From contig CP050890.1 in the NCBI GenBank assembly GCA_016745215.1, forward strand, positions 2,232,001 to 2,296,000: a stretch of 64,000 bases of DNA. The letters run 5' to 3'. Both the position numbers and the translations under genes were made by a program. Source of the stretch: Thiohalocapsa sp. PB-PSB1. GTDB lineage: Bacteria; Pseudomonadota; Gammaproteobacteria; Chromatiales; Chromatiaceae. Positions 43,012 to 52,666 of this stretch are shown one piece after another (the stretch's first letter is position 1; the number at the start of each line of letters is the position of its first letter). Below the pieces are notes generated by a model, which made no database searches, was not told where the DNA came from, and saw only the letters and a list, made by a program, of their open reading frames with translations.

Positions 43012-46000
43012 TCAGCCCATCACCGCCTGGCGATTGAGGCGGATCAGGTCTTTGAAACGGTCGTTGTCGAGCTGGGTCAGCCAGGACTCATCGCTGCCGA
43101 CGATGGCGCCGGCCAGGGCCTTTTTGTCTTGGATCATGGCGTCGATGCGCTCCTCCAGGGTGCCGAGGGTGACGAATTTGTGCACGAAGACGGTCTTTTG
43201 CTGGCCGATGCGGTAGGCGCGATCACTGGCCTGGTCCTCAACAGCCGGGTTCCACCAGCGGTCGAAATGGAACACGTGGTTGGCCTTGGTCAGGGTGATG
43301 CCAACGCCGCCAGCCTTGAGCGATAAGACGAACACCGAGGGCTCGCCATTCGGGTCTTGGAAGGCGTCGATCATCTGCTCGCGCCGAGTGCGCGAGGTGC
43401 CGCCGTGCAGATAGTAGGTGTTGTGGTGGCGTTCGCTGCGCAGGCTGCGCTCGAGCTGCTCGCCGATCTCGGTGAACTGAGTGAAGATCAGCACGCTGTC
43501 GCCCTCGGCCATGACTTCATCGAGCATGGCCTGCAGGCGTTCGAGCTTGTGCGAGCGCTCGGCGGTGAAGGCGCTGCCGTCCTGCAGGAACTGCGCCGGA
43601 TGGTTGCAGATCTGCTTTAGTCGCATCAATGTGGAGAGCATCAGGCCCTGGCGTTCGATGCCGGTCTTTTCCACCAATTGCTGGTCGACGTCGCGCACCA
43701 CCGATTCGTACAGTGCCGCCTGCTCGCGGCTGAGGTTGCAGTAGGCTATCGCCTCGAGCTTGTCCGGCAGATCGGCGATGATGGCCTTGTCGGTCTTGAC
43801 CCGACGCAGGATGAACGGTTCCACCAGGCGCTTCAGGGTGGCGGTCTGCACCGGATCGTTGTCGCGCTGCACCGGCAGTTCGAAGCGCTTGCGAAAGCGC
43901 GCCGGGGTGCCGAGATAGCCGGGGTTGATGAAATTGAAGATAGACCAGAGATCAGTCAGCCGGTTTTCCACCGGGGTGCCGGTCAGGGCCAGACGATGGC
44001 GGGACGGGAGCTTGAGCACGGCCCGGGTCTGGTCGGCCTTGGGGTTTTTGATATTCTGGGCCTCGTCAAGGACAACCCGATGCCAGTCGACGCCGGCCAG
44101 CAGCTTTTGGTCCCGCCGCACCAGGGCGTAGGAGGTGATGACCATGTCATGTTCCACCGCGTTGGCGCGCAATGCACCAGGGGTTTTGTCGCGCTGCGCG
44201 CCGTGATGGATGAAGGTGCGCATTCCCGGTGCGAAGCGCTCCACCTCCTTTTGCCAGTTGCCGATCACGGAAGTGGGTGCGACCAGCAGGGTTGGGGCGA
44301 CGGGGTCCGCGCCCTGGCGTTCCTGCACCAGCCGGGCGATGACCTGCATGGTCTTGCCCAGGCCCATGTCATCGGCCAGGCAGCCGTTCAGGCCGAGTTC
44401 CTCCAGGAACCCGAGCCAGGCCAGGCCGCGCTTCTGGTAGTCTCGCAGCTCTGCTTGCAGGCCTGCTGGGCTTTCGACCGGCTGCAACTGGCTTTGGTCG
44501 TGCAGTCGCTCCAGCATATCGGCCAGGGCCGCATCGGGGTCGACCTCGAAGGCGTCGTCTTCGGCGCTGCGCCGCAGGATCTCCTGCAGGCTCATGCTCG
44601 GGGTCTCGTCGCCGTGCTCGCGCCAGAAGGCGAGCATTTCTTGCATCTTGTCCCGATCCAGCTCGATCCACTGGCCGCGAAAGCGGACCAGCGGCGTTTT
44701 TGCCTCGACCAGCTGCTGCCATTCCTCGGCGCTCAGGGTCTGATCGCCGATGGCCAGTTCATAGCGATACTGGAGCAGCTTGTCCAGGCTGACATGGCCG
44801 GCGCTGGGACTGCTGCCGCTGGGTTTGGCCTGGCTGGTCGTCTGTCGCAATCTAAGCTTGACGCGCTGGCGGCCCTTCGGCGTCCACCAGGCCGGGACGA
44901 TGATGCGGTAGCCGGCATCCTCCAGCACCCAGGCGGCCTCGGTCAGGAAGCTGAAGGCCGCATCCAGATCCAGCGTCACAGACTGCGGTTTGGCGCTGCG
45001 GAGTCCGGCCCAGAGCATCGGCACCATGCGCGCGGCCAAACCGAGATTCAACAGCAGCCCAGGTTCGAAGTCGGCACCGAAAATGGCGCGATGGGTGGCG
45101 CGCTCGGATGCCGACGCGGACCAGTAGTCTGCCAGCGGCAGCTGATGCGACGGGTCGTCGGCGGCGATGGCAATGAAATGCAGGCGCCAGTGAGCGTCCG
45201 AATCGGCGTTGGCAAAGTCGTTGTCTAGGTCGTCGGCATTGCCGATCGGCGGTTCTTCGAGCCGAAAGCCCAGGCGAAAGGCCGCGGTCTGGTCATTGCC
45301 GAGGATGCGTTCGCGCCAGGCCTGCCATTGACGCTGTTGTTCCAGCGCGACCTCCGGCCAGGGACCGGCTGGCGTCCAGCAGGCGGCCTTGGAAGAGAGC
45401 CCGGGGGCGAGTAGGGTGTCGTCGACGCGTTTTTTCAGCCCGGCGGGCCATTTGGTCTGCCGGATCAGCTCATCGAGCAGCACCTCGGCGCAGTGGCGCA
45501 GCAGACTCGTGGGCTCGAATATGCGTTGTGCGTCGGTGTCTGCCTTCTTGCCGGTAGCCGGGCCAGCACTGAGACCGGCAGCGCAGGCCGCCGGCATGCA
45601 TTCGGCCGCTGTCGCCAGCAGCGGGTCATCATCGCCGGCTGCCCACTGCCAGCCGCTCCAGAGCTCCGGCGCGGGCAGCTTGCGCTTACCCTTGGGTTTG
45701 GGCGGCTGCCGCCAGCGCAGCGCCGGCAGGTATTGGTCGCGCAGCAGGCGCTGCTTCAAGGTTTGGGTAAACCAATACCAGAACAGGAAGTCGCTGCCCG
45801 GTTGCAGATCGTCGATCGCGAAGGCGGCCAGATAGTGCAGATCGCTGATCTGCTTGATGGGTCGTTCCAGCACAATGGTGTCGACTTCCCAGATACCCGG
45901 TTCGGCGCCGGAGAGCTCCATGGGCTCGGGCATGGCCTTGGCGATCTCGGGGCAGGGCAGCGGGCGTGCGCCAATGCTCGGCAAGCGCAACTGGCAAGGC

Positions 46001-46212
46001 GATGGCGGGGTTGCGGACTGGCCGCCCGCGAGCCCAAGACCGTCAAGCAGTGCTGGCCAGTCCGATCGTGGCAGTTGAGACGGGTGCCGTTTGGACTTGG
46101 ACTGTCGGGCGCCTGTCGCCGACGCGTCGGCTTCGCACCACAGCCGCAGGGTTCCTGATTGAACAAAGTCGGTTCCCGTCTCCGGAAGCCAAAAGGCATG
46201 CAGAATGTTCAT
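43012..46212 (-). CDS. SNF2-family DEAD/DEAH-box ATPase
   Basis: 1066 residues. The N-terminal 580 are family-specific. The SNF2 motor has motif I CLADDMGLGKTMQVIARLVQ, motif II VVLDEAQNIKNP, motif III LTGTPVENRLTDLWSIFNFI, motif V FVLSLKAGGVGITLTKANHV and motif VI DRAYRIGQQKTVFVHKFVT. It would act as a DNA translocase. It is transcribed first, followed by the SWIM gene. A 516-codon frame antisense to it (43678-45228) is a codon-bias shadow. Confidence 0.9.
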   Translation of the reverse strand: MNILHAFWLPETGTDFVQSGTLRLWCEADASATGARQSKSKRHPSQLPRSDWPALLDGLGLAGGQSATPPSPCQLRLPSIGARPLPCPEIAKAMPEPMELSGAEPGIWEVDTIVLERPIKQISDLHYLAAFAIDDLQPGSDFLFWYWFTQTLKQRLLRDQYLPALRWRQPPKPKGKRKLPAPELWSGWQWAAGDDDPLLATAAECMPAACAAGLSAGPATGKKADTDAQRIFEPTSLLRHCAEVLLDELIRQTKWPAGLKKRVDDTLLAPGLSSKAACWTPAGPWPEVALEQQRQWQAWRERILGNDQTAAFRLGFRLEEPPIGNADDLDNDFANADSDAHWRLHFIAIAADDPSHQLPLADYWSASASERATHRAIFGADFEPGLLLNLGLAARMVPMLWAGLRSAKPQSVTLDLDAAFSFLTEAAWVLEDAGYRIIVPAWWTPKGRQRVKLRLRQTTSQAKPSGSSPSAGHVSLDKLLQYRYELAIGDQTLSAEEWQQLVEAKTPLVRFRGQWIELDRDKMQEMLAFWREHGDETPSMSLQEILRRSAEDDAFEVDPDAALADMLERLHDQSQLQPVESPAGLQAELRDYQKRGLAWLGFLEELGLNGCLADDMGLGKTMQVIARLVQERQGADPVAPTLLVAPTSVIGNWQKEVERFAPGMRTFIHHGAQRDKTPGALRANAVEHDMVITSYALVRRDQKLLAGVDWHRVVLDEAQNIKNPKADQTRAVLKLPSRHRLALTGTPVENRLTDLWSIFNFINPGYLGTPARFRKRFELPVQRDNDPVQTATLKRLVEPFILRRVKTDKAIIADLPDKLEAIAYCNLSREQAALYESVVRDVDQQLVEKTGIERQGLMLSTLMRLKQICNHPAQFLQDGSAFTAERSHKLERLQAMLDEVMAEGDSVLIFTQFTEIGEQLERSLRSERHHNTYYLHGGTSRTRREQMIDAFQDPNGEPSVFVLSLKAGGVGITLTKANHVFHFDRWWNPAVEDQASDRAYRIGQQKTVFVHKFVTLGTLEERIDAMIQDKKALAGAIVGSDESWLTQLDNDRFKDLIRLNRQAVMG

Positions 46213-46427
46213 GTCCGCTATTACAAAGCCTGATCATCAATTGAGTCAATTCGCTGGGCCAATGCCGCTGCCGACGAATACTTGCACAGTCTCAGGAGCA
46301 CAGGTGTCGGTAAGCTGGTCCGTAACCAATGCCAGTTTTTTCGCGATCCCGGCGACCTGCCTGCCGTCTGGGGCAATTACGCTGGTTGTTTCTGAATGCT
46401 CACCAGGCTTTCCTGATGCAACGGCTG

Positions 46428-47450
46428 CTATGCCAGCGGTGTTTTACCGGGCGCGCCAGGGATTTCGCGGACCAGCCGCGGTACCAGGTAACCGGGGAGC
46501 CGTGCGTGCAGGCTGGCCAGGAGCTGGCGCGCCTGCTCGTCGGCCACCTCGAAATGCGCTGCCCCATCCACCCGGTCGAGCTGGTGCAGATAATAGTTGA
46601 TCACGCCCAGATCGAACAGGCGCTCGGCCAGTGCTGCCAGCACCTCGGCGTTGTCGTTGACGTTGCGCAGCAGGACGCTTTGATTCAGCAGCGGAATACG
46701 GGCTTGGGCCAGCTTATCCAGAGCAGTCGCCGCCGCGGCGCCCAGTTCGGCGGCATGGTTTGCGTGTATCACCAACACCGGACGCAGGCGGCTGCTGCTC
46801 AACAGCGTGCAAAGCGCCGGGGTGATGCGGCTTGGCAATACCACCGGCAGCCGTGTGTGCAGGCGCAGCCGGCGTACCTGTTCGAGTTGTTCAATGTGCT
46901 TGACCAGGCGAGACAGGGCATCATCGTCGAGCAGCAACGGATCGCCGCCGCTGAGGATCACCTCATGCACATTTGGCGTGGCTGCAATTGCCGCTAATGC
47001 GGCATGTATGCGCTCTTCGCCTTGGTCTGTGTTCGGATGCGCAAGCAGTTGTCGTGTATAGGAAAAATGGCGGCGAAAACAGTAGCGGCAATGCACCGCA
47101 CAGGCACCGCTGACGATGATCAACGCGCGCCCGGCATATTTTCGCAACAGGCCTGGTGCGCGGCAGGCCGCGCGGTCATCCACCGGATCTTTGCAGTAAC
47201 CGGCCACTGGCAGCGATTCCGCGGCGCTGGGCAGAACTTGCAGCAGCAGGGGATCGCGTGGATCGGCGCGCCGCATCAAGGCAGCGAAGCCGCGTGGAAC
47301 CAGCATCGGAAAGTCTGCTGTGGCGGGGCGGGCTTCCAGCAGTTCTGGAGCATTGCAATCCAGATAGCGCAATAGTTCTTCCGGGCGCCTGAAGGCTCGG
47401 GCGAGCTCTTTCTTCCAGCCGGCAAGTTCGGGCTGTTGTTGGTGCGCCAT
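46428..47450 (-). CDS. epmB: EF-P beta-lysylation protein EpmB (lysine 2,3-aminomutase family)
   Basis: 340 residues from ATG 47450. The radical-SAM cluster motif is SGACAVHCRYCFRRHF (Cys 117, 121, 124) and GGDPLLLDDDALSRL follows. It is shorter than clostridial lysine aminomutase (about 410), as in EpmB, which makes (R)-beta-lysine that EpmA attaches to elongation factor P. Neither epmA nor efp is in the window. The start overlaps the stop of the upstream PLA2-like gene (TGATG), suggesting coupled translation. Confidence 0.9.
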   Translation of the reverse strand: MAHQQQPELAGWKKELARAFRRPEELLRYLDCNAPELLEARPATADFPMLVPRGFAALMRRADPRDPLLLQVLPSAAESLPVAGYCKDPVDDRAACRAPGLLRKYAGRALIIVSGACAVHCRYCFRRHFSYTRQLLAHPNTDQGEERIHAALAAIAATPNVHEVILSGGDPLLLDDDALSRLVKHIEQLEQVRRLRLHTRLPVVLPSRITPALCTLLSSSRLRPVLVIHANHAAELGAAAATALDKLAQARIPLLNQSVLLRNVNDNAEVLAALAERLFDLGVINYYLHQLDRVDGAAHFEVADEQARQLLASLHARLPGYLVPRLVREIPGAPGKTPLA

Positions 47451-47842
47451 CACCAGCAAGGGGAAAGGATGCTGGACATCGCTCCGAGCGCATCGCCTGG
47501 CATCGGCATCGGCATGCCGCCGCCGGGACCGCCGGCCTTGATCCGGATCAGGTATTCCGCCCATTGCAGGGGGCGGGGTAAATAGCCCAGCTGTGCAGCG
47601 ATACCGCGCAGTTCAGCGACAAATACGTCATCGCAGCCCCTGTTCGGGCCGGGTGCAGCCGTACATAGATCATGGCGCATGCAGGCAGCGTCGAATGCGT
47701 CCACTGGCGGTGGCCAGCCGTTCCTGGGATAATTCAGGCCGCACCAATTGCCGTAAATCGGCACACACTTGAAGGCAAGAACATCGGTGGCGGCGCTGGC
47801 CAACAGCAGTGTCAGGCAGGCAAGAAGGATGCGTCGGTTCAT
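47450..47842 (-). CDS. Small exported phospholipase A2-like protein
   Basis: 130 residues from ATG 47842 with a signal peptide (MNRRILLACLTLLLASAATD, cut near residue 23). The mature part holds ACMRHDLC (residues 53-60), the CxxxHDxC catalytic block of phospholipase A2-fold proteins, plus other Cys pairs (Cys 26, 34, 78 area). A Met/Pro/Gly stretch lies near the C-terminus. The calcium loop is only loosely seen, so activity is uncertain. Translation leads into epmB. Confidence 0.7.
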   Translation of the reverse strand: MNRRILLACLTLLLASAATDVLAFKCVPIYGNWCGLNYPRNGWPPPVDAFDAACMRHDLCTAAPGPNRGCDDVFVAELRGIAAQLGYLPRPLQWAEYLIRIKAGGPGGGMPMPMPGDALGAMSSILSPCW

Positions 47843-47983
47843 CGGAATTCCCGGATTGTAATGGAGATCAAGCGCAATGTTAACCAAAGCCGTGGTTGAG
47901 AAGTATCGGATTTCCGTCTCGCTGTTGGTCAGGCGCTGTTGGGTCTTGGCTCCGAATACTCTAATATTCCGGTTGCTGCCGCA

Positions 47984-48652
47984 ATGACCTCTGCCGGCAA
48001 GCGCATACTCGCCGACAGCCTGAACCTCTACCAATCTTGTTTTGACCAGACCTGGCAGGATGATACGCCATTGCAAAAGCTGCGTTTTGTCGTGCTCGAC
48101 TGCGAGACCACCGGGCTGGATGCACGCCGACATCGGATCATCAGCATCGGTGCGATCGCCGTATCCCGCTGCGAGATCGACCTCAGCGATGGCTTTGAGG
48201 CTTTGTTGCGGGTGCGTTTCAATACTGCCGCAACGCTGGTGCATGGCATCACCCGCGACGAGACCCGCACCGGTCTGGACGAGACAGCAGCACTGGCAGG
48301 GTTATTGCCCTATATTCGAGACGGTGTGATTGTTGGTCATCATATCGGCCATGATCTGGCCATGATCAATGCGGCATTGGAGCGCCAAGCCAACATCTGC
48401 TTGCGCAACCGGCATCTCGATACTGGCGAGTTGTTGTTGTTGCTTCAGAACGATGGCGCCTTTGCCGATCGCTCGGCGCCCATCGACCTGTCTCTGGATG
48501 GACTCTGCGCCTTGTTCGGCATCGTGCCCTATGATCGCCATACCGCCCCCGGTGATGCGTTCTTGACCGCGCAAGTCTTTTTGCGCCTGCTGCGTCTGGC
48601 CGTGCGGCATGGTCGCCGCACGCTGGCTCGATTGTCCGAGCGATTACCATGA
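47984..48652 (+). CDS. DnaQ-like 3'-5' exonuclease (DEDDh)
   Basis: 222 residues from ATG 47984 (MTSAGKRILA). ExoI is FVVLDCETTGLDARRHRIIS, ExoII HHIGHDLAMINAAL, ExoIII HTAPGDAFLTAQVFL, giving the D-E-D-D set with His. It resembles the stand-alone epsilon-like exonucleases often encoded next to CBS-domain genes, none of which is here. It could act in repair or nucleic-acid turnover. The frame continues upstream to 47939 but the family fit favours this start. Confidence 0.85.
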   Translation: MTSAGKRILADSLNLYQSCFDQTWQDDTPLQKLRFVVLDCETTGLDARRHRIISIGAIAVSRCEIDLSDGFEALLRVRFNTAATLVHGITRDETRTGLDETAALAGLLPYIRDGVIVGHHIGHDLAMINAALERQANICLRNRHLDTGELLLLLQNDGAFADRSAPIDLSLDGLCALFGIVPYDRHTAPGDAFLTAQVFLRLLRLAVRHGRRTLARLSERLP

Positions 48653-48768
48653 TCGACCGTCGTCAGCCGGGGTTCAGGCACCACCTGAATGCTGCCGTGG
48701 ACGGAAAGAACGACCAAACACCCAAATCTGAAGCCTGCTGCACTGCATCCAGGCTACAATGTCGACCC

Positions 48769-49452
48769 ATGTTGCTTTCGCCAAAACACCGCTTTTTGTT
48801 TGTGCATATCGCCAAGACCGGCGGCACTAGTGTGCGCGCGGCGCTTGCGATGCGGCGTTGGGCTGATCCTTGGTATTGGCCCATGTTCCTATGCAGCCGT
48901 TTCAGTCATCTGAGCGGGCATCGCATCGGCACCAAATTTCCGCGTCATGCCAAGGTGATCGCGGCTCGCGAATTACTGCCGCGGGATTACTTCGATGCGC
49001 TGTTCAAGTTTGCTTTTGTGCGCAATCCCTGGGATCTGCAAGTCAGCTCCTTTCATCACATCCGCCGCGAGCGTGCGCATTACCTGGGTGGACACCAGAA
49101 TTTTGCTGATTTCCTGCGCTGGAAACTCGATCCAGAGCGCCCTTATCAGTTCCATATCGACACATCCATCGAACTGCAGAGCGATTATCTGATCGATCTG
49201 CACGGCAATCTACTGGTGGATTTCATCGGTCGCTACGAACACCTGGAACAAGACTTCCAAACCGCCTGCAAGCACATCGGTCTGCGCGGCATCAGTCTAC
49301 CCCACCGCCGTCGTGCCCATGATCGCAAACAGGACTATCGGCATTACTACGACGATGCCAGCCGTGAGCTGGTCGCGCATTATTTTGCGCCCGATATCGA
49401 ACGGCTTGGATATGCATTCGACCCCAGCACGCCCGCTGCGCATGCTGGATAA
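48769..49452 (+). CDS. Sulfotransferase-family protein
   Basis: 227 residues from ATG 48769. FVHIAKTGGTSVRAAL (residues 11-26) is the PAPS 5'-phosphate loop and FKFAFVRNPWDLQVSSFHHI the 3'-phosphate block. The frame upstream (from 48649) overlaps the exonuclease end and is not conserved. The acceptor is unknown; candidates are cell-surface polysaccharides. Neighbours give no further hint. Confidence 0.85.
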   Translation: MLLSPKHRFLFVHIAKTGGTSVRAALAMRRWADPWYWPMFLCSRFSHLSGHRIGTKFPRHAKVIAARELLPRDYFDALFKFAFVRNPWDLQVSSFHHIRRERAHYLGGHQNFADFLRWKLDPERPYQFHIDTSIELQSDYLIDLHGNLLVDFIGRYEHLEQDFQTACKHIGLRGISLPHRRRAHDRKQDYRHYYDDASRELVAHYFAPDIERLGYAFDPSTPAAHAG

Positions 49453-49478
49453 CCCTTAACGGATCACCCGACATACGA

Positions 49479-50591
49479 ATGAAGACTTTTTGTTGCAGTG
49501 TTTGCGGGCAGTCCGTGTACTTTGAGAATACGCATTGTACATACTGCGGCGCAACACTCGGTTTTTTACCAGATTCGATGCGGCTCGCGGCGCTGGTTCA
49601 GACTGAAGAAGGTCTCTGGCAGGAACCTGATTACGGCGATTGCCCGTTGCCCTCCGCGACGGCTGATTCTGTCTCTGGCGCCTACCGCCAATGCAGTAAT
49701 TATGCTCATTACGATGTGTGTAATTGGATGGTTCCGGCGCACACCGATCAGGCATTCTGTGCCGCCTGCCGCCCGAATCAGGTCATTCCGAATCTGGATC
49801 GGCCGGGCAATTTGGACAAGTGGTATCGCATCGAGCGTGCCAAGCGGCGCCTCATTTACGCTTTGCTGAACCTGGGCCTGCCGATGCAGACCAGAGATCT
49901 CAACCCCAGCGGCGGACTTGGCTTCGCGTTTTTGTCAAAACTCGATGCGGCACCGGGGGAGATCGTCACCACAGGACATGCCAACGGCTTGATTACCATC
50001 AACATCGATGAAGCTGATCCATCGCTGCGCGAGCGCATGCGTCTGGACATGGACGAGAAATATCGCACCCTGGTTGGCCATTGGCGCCATGAGATCGGCC
50101 ATTACTTTTGGGACGTGCTAATCCGCGATGGTGGCAGACTCGATTCATTCCGAGCGCTGTTCGGCGATGAGCAAGTCAGTTATAGCCAAGCCCTGGACGA
50201 GCATTATGAAAAGGGAGCGCCAGCGGATTGGCAGGACGCCTTCATCAGCAGCTACGCTGCCAGTCATCCCTGGGAGGACTGGGCCGAGACCTGGGCGCAT
50301 TATTTGCACATCGTCGACACGCTGGAAACGGGCGAGCATTTTGGCATCGCCATCGAGCGACGCATGCCAGATGGAACCGTGCAGCGTGCGGAGCCGGACT
50401 ATGATCCCTATGATACCGAACAATTCCAGCCCATTATCGACGACTGGCTGCCGCTGACTTTTGCCCTGAACAGTATCAATCGCAGCATGGGGCTGGCGGA
50501 CCTCTATCCGTTTGTACTATGGCAACCGGTGATCGACAAACTCGCCTTTATCCATCGCGTGGTGCGACAGAGCAGAATCGCTACTGGCTAA
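49479..50591 (+). CDS. Zinc-ribbon metallopeptidase (putative zincin, COG4307-like)
   Basis: 370 residues. The N-terminus holds two zinc-ribbon Cys sets (FCCSVCG...CTYCG, then CNW and CAACRP) and the core has HWRHEIGHYFWDVLI (HEIGH, 204-208) followed by the third-ligand region EDWAETWAHYLHIVDTLE. Known relatives are called putative zinc-binding metallopeptidases with unknown substrates. It follows the sulfotransferase after 26 bases on the same strand. Confidence 0.85.
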   Translation: MKTFCCSVCGQSVYFENTHCTYCGATLGFLPDSMRLAALVQTEEGLWQEPDYGDCPLPSATADSVSGAYRQCSNYAHYDVCNWMVPAHTDQAFCAACRPNQVIPNLDRPGNLDKWYRIERAKRRLIYALLNLGLPMQTRDLNPSGGLGFAFLSKLDAAPGEIVTTGHANGLITINIDEADPSLRERMRLDMDEKYRTLVGHWRHEIGHYFWDVLIRDGGRLDSFRALFGDEQVSYSQALDEHYEKGAPADWQDAFISSYAASHPWEDWAETWAHYLHIVDTLETGEHFGIAIERRMPDGTVQRAEPDYDPYDTEQFQPIIDDWLPLTFALNSINRSMGLADLYPFVLWQPVIDKLAFIHRVVRQSRIATG

Positions 50592-50748
50592 TATGCGGTT
50601 TCTATCGGCGCGATGCTCGCAAGGCCGACATGAGGAGGGGTTTTAGGTGCATGATGGCCGGGGACGTAAATCGCCGGCTGAATGGTTGCTGCTGCGCCGA
50701 AACCACAGTCAGCAAAGGCAAAAGCCAACTGTGGTGGGTGCTTGCGTC

Positions 50749-51138
50749 TTAGTCATCGCAAGAGATCTCGTGGGCAATCAACCCCTCTTCCAAGTAGTCC
50801 GAGACCATCGGATGGGCAAGCACATATTCCCCGGCTCGGATGCTGAAGTCGCCCAGGGCATCGTCCACCGCCTGTTCCCATTCGTCAATGTCGTAGTCGC
50901 CGCGGCCGAGCCACATCAGGGCCACCAGTTCCGCGCGTTGGCGTTCGGCCATATCCTCGACGATGCCGCGAAACTCTGCCAGGCTGTAGTCGTCGCTGTG
51001 ATCGGCCAACACTTGCATCGCCCAGTCTTCAGAGGGGCTTTCCGGATCATCCGGTATCACGACCTGCTCTTTGGCCTGGAACTCGCGCGCCAGAGCAATG
51101 AGCGTGCAAAGTGTTTCGTGCCTGATATGCAAGCGCAT
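50749..51138 (-). CDS. DUF3775-family protein
   Basis: 129 residues from ATG 51138 (MRLHIRHETLCTLIALAREF), chosen over the ATG two codons earlier because of AGGAGGTG spaced 5-9 bases before it. DWAMQVLADHSDDYSLAEFR and LVALMWLGRGDYDIDEWE match DUF3775. An acidic soluble protein with no known function, convergent with the metallopeptidase. Confidence 0.8.
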   Translation of the reverse strand: MRLHIRHETLCTLIALAREFQAKEQVVIPDDPESPSEDWAMQVLADHSDDYSLAEFRGIVEDMAERQRAELVALMWLGRGDYDIDEWEQAVDDALGDFSIRAGEYVLAHPMVSDYLEEGLIAHEISCDD

Positions 51139-51535
51139 GGGCACCTCCTCAATGGATTATCTATTATCTCTTGGCGGCGCGTGGTCGGCATGCTGCCGTG
51201 AACAGGTCGCCGCCAAACTTATGTCACGCATCCGTTAGTTCGAGTTTACATCGGCAGCCGGCTATTGTGGTCTGATCGGGAACAATTCGGCGATGATTTT
51301 GCTTTATCTCTTGGACAAGGCAGCCGGATGGTCTCCGGGATGGTCAGAGCCGAGTGCGTCACAAACCCGTCGCAGCGGCCCTGCGGCAGACTGTCTTTGA
51401 TGTAAAATCTCCCGGAAACAGATCACTCGTGCTACTGAGCATGCTCCATTGTTGCGGTGCTGCGATGCTTCAGAAGTTTCCCCTGCCGGCTCCGCCGACA
51501 GCCGCACACGAGTGGCCATGCGCAGGCCCTCGGGG
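51139..51535. other. Gap left of a composite repeat
   Basis: No gene-like frame; the right part (from about 51345) may be additional modules of the composite repeat family. The piece CAGGGCAAACGCATCT at 51725-51740, right of the next repeat, matches the end of the ISAs1 element at 54290. Confidence 0.4.
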
Positions 51536-51724
51536 GCTGCCTTCAAAGAATGTAAGGATTCGCCGCAGAGTGCGCAAAGGGGCCAAGGCGCCTCGTCCGC
51601 AAGCGAACTTTTACGCGCCGTGGCAGCCGGTCGGCGTAGGAGCCCGCTTGCGGGCGATCCGACAAATGATGCCAGCGCAGCGGATGCGAGCACTGCGCCT
51701 TTCCCAGGAGAAAGGCTGTAGGTC
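51536..51724. repeat. Modular REP-containing composite repeat, copy 2
   Basis: Starts GGCTGCCTTCAAAGAATGTA, followed by GGATTCGCCGCAGAG, GGGGCCAAGGCGCC, the REP unit GTAGGAGCCCGCTTGCGGGC and GCCTTTCCCAGGAGAAAGGC. It is the same order as in 41216-41712 but without the outer module. Its right edge meets a piece of ISAs1 end (51725-51740). Confidence 0.75.
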
Positions 51725-51872
51725 CAGGGCAAACGCATCTGAATCCTGCATTTTTTCTGCAAGATCGACTCATTTCATGAATTTTACTTAAACGAGCCGT
51801 TGAAAGCGCCTCTTTTTTCTGGCTATCACAGCTATAGATTGTAATCATTCGGTCTACCCATTCCTCGAAGAA

Positions 51873-52663
51873 TCAACGCGTCAGCGTCTCGCGGAAGCGT
51901 TGATCCAAGGGGTACACCCACAAGTCCTTGATTGGCACACTGGGTTTCCCGGCAGGGTCGAGCTTGCCGCGACCTTTGGTCTGGCCGAGGCGGAGCCAGT
52001 TGGCGGTGTGGTAGCAGGTGCCGCGGAAACGCGATCTTTCGACGCAGGTCTCGAGCAGCACCGGGCGGTATGCGTAGACGTCCTGCCAGTGTCGGGGAAG
52101 CAGCTTGGCTGCCTTGGCCAGCAGCATGGAGGCGAGGTTGTGCACCTGTATCCAGGGCAGGATGAGAAACCTGGCATTGTTGACGACCAGGTGCAGATGT
52201 CGGCGACGTTGTTCATGCGACCAGCCGATGTAGCGATCGCGCGGTGCGCTCATCCAGGCCGCAGCGCCGAAGCCGAGCAGGGCGATGGGTTGCCCTGCCG
52301 AGCAGACCGTGTAGCGCAATTGCGCGCCGGGCAGGGGCTTGTGTCCGAGGTCGTGGTAGCGCTGGATGGTTTCGTTCCACAGGCGCGAGTCCCCTGATGT
52401 GCGCACGCGCTGTTCCAGCGGCGGCGCAAGCGCGCCGGCTGGTGTATTGAGCGGTTCTCCCGGATCGCTGAGCGCGCTGATGGACAGCGTTGGATCGGGT
52501 CGCTTGCCACGCGGCGGGGGCAGCGTGATGAGCCCGTTGTCGTGCATGCGCAGCATGGCCACCCGAGCGGACATGTCCTTCAATCCGCCGTCGGGCTTGT
52601 GCCAGTGCAGTGCTCGGCAGGTCAATCGCGCGAGTTCGGCACGGGTGCGCGCCGGGTCTTCGG
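51873..52663 (-). pseudogene. DruA-like (DUF4338) protein, 5' end cut by a stutter array
   Basis: The frame runs from inside the array at 52663 to 51873 with LARLTCRALHWHKPDGGLKD, YIGWSHEQRRRHLHLVVNNA and RPVLLETCVERSRFRGTCYH, all DUF4338 blocks as in the Druantia anti-phage protein DruA and many orphan homologues. The first 35-50 residues (family start) are replaced by the array, and no start with a ribosome site is left (first in-frame start is at 52625). No DruB-E genes are near, so it is an orphan, possibly of IS-related type. Confidence 0.7.
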
Positions 52664-52666
52664 CGA

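Noticed and set aside
43678..45228. A 516-codon open frame on the plus strand
   Set aside because: It lies entirely antisense to the SNF2 motor domain, with no ribosome site or domain; high GC makes such shadows common.
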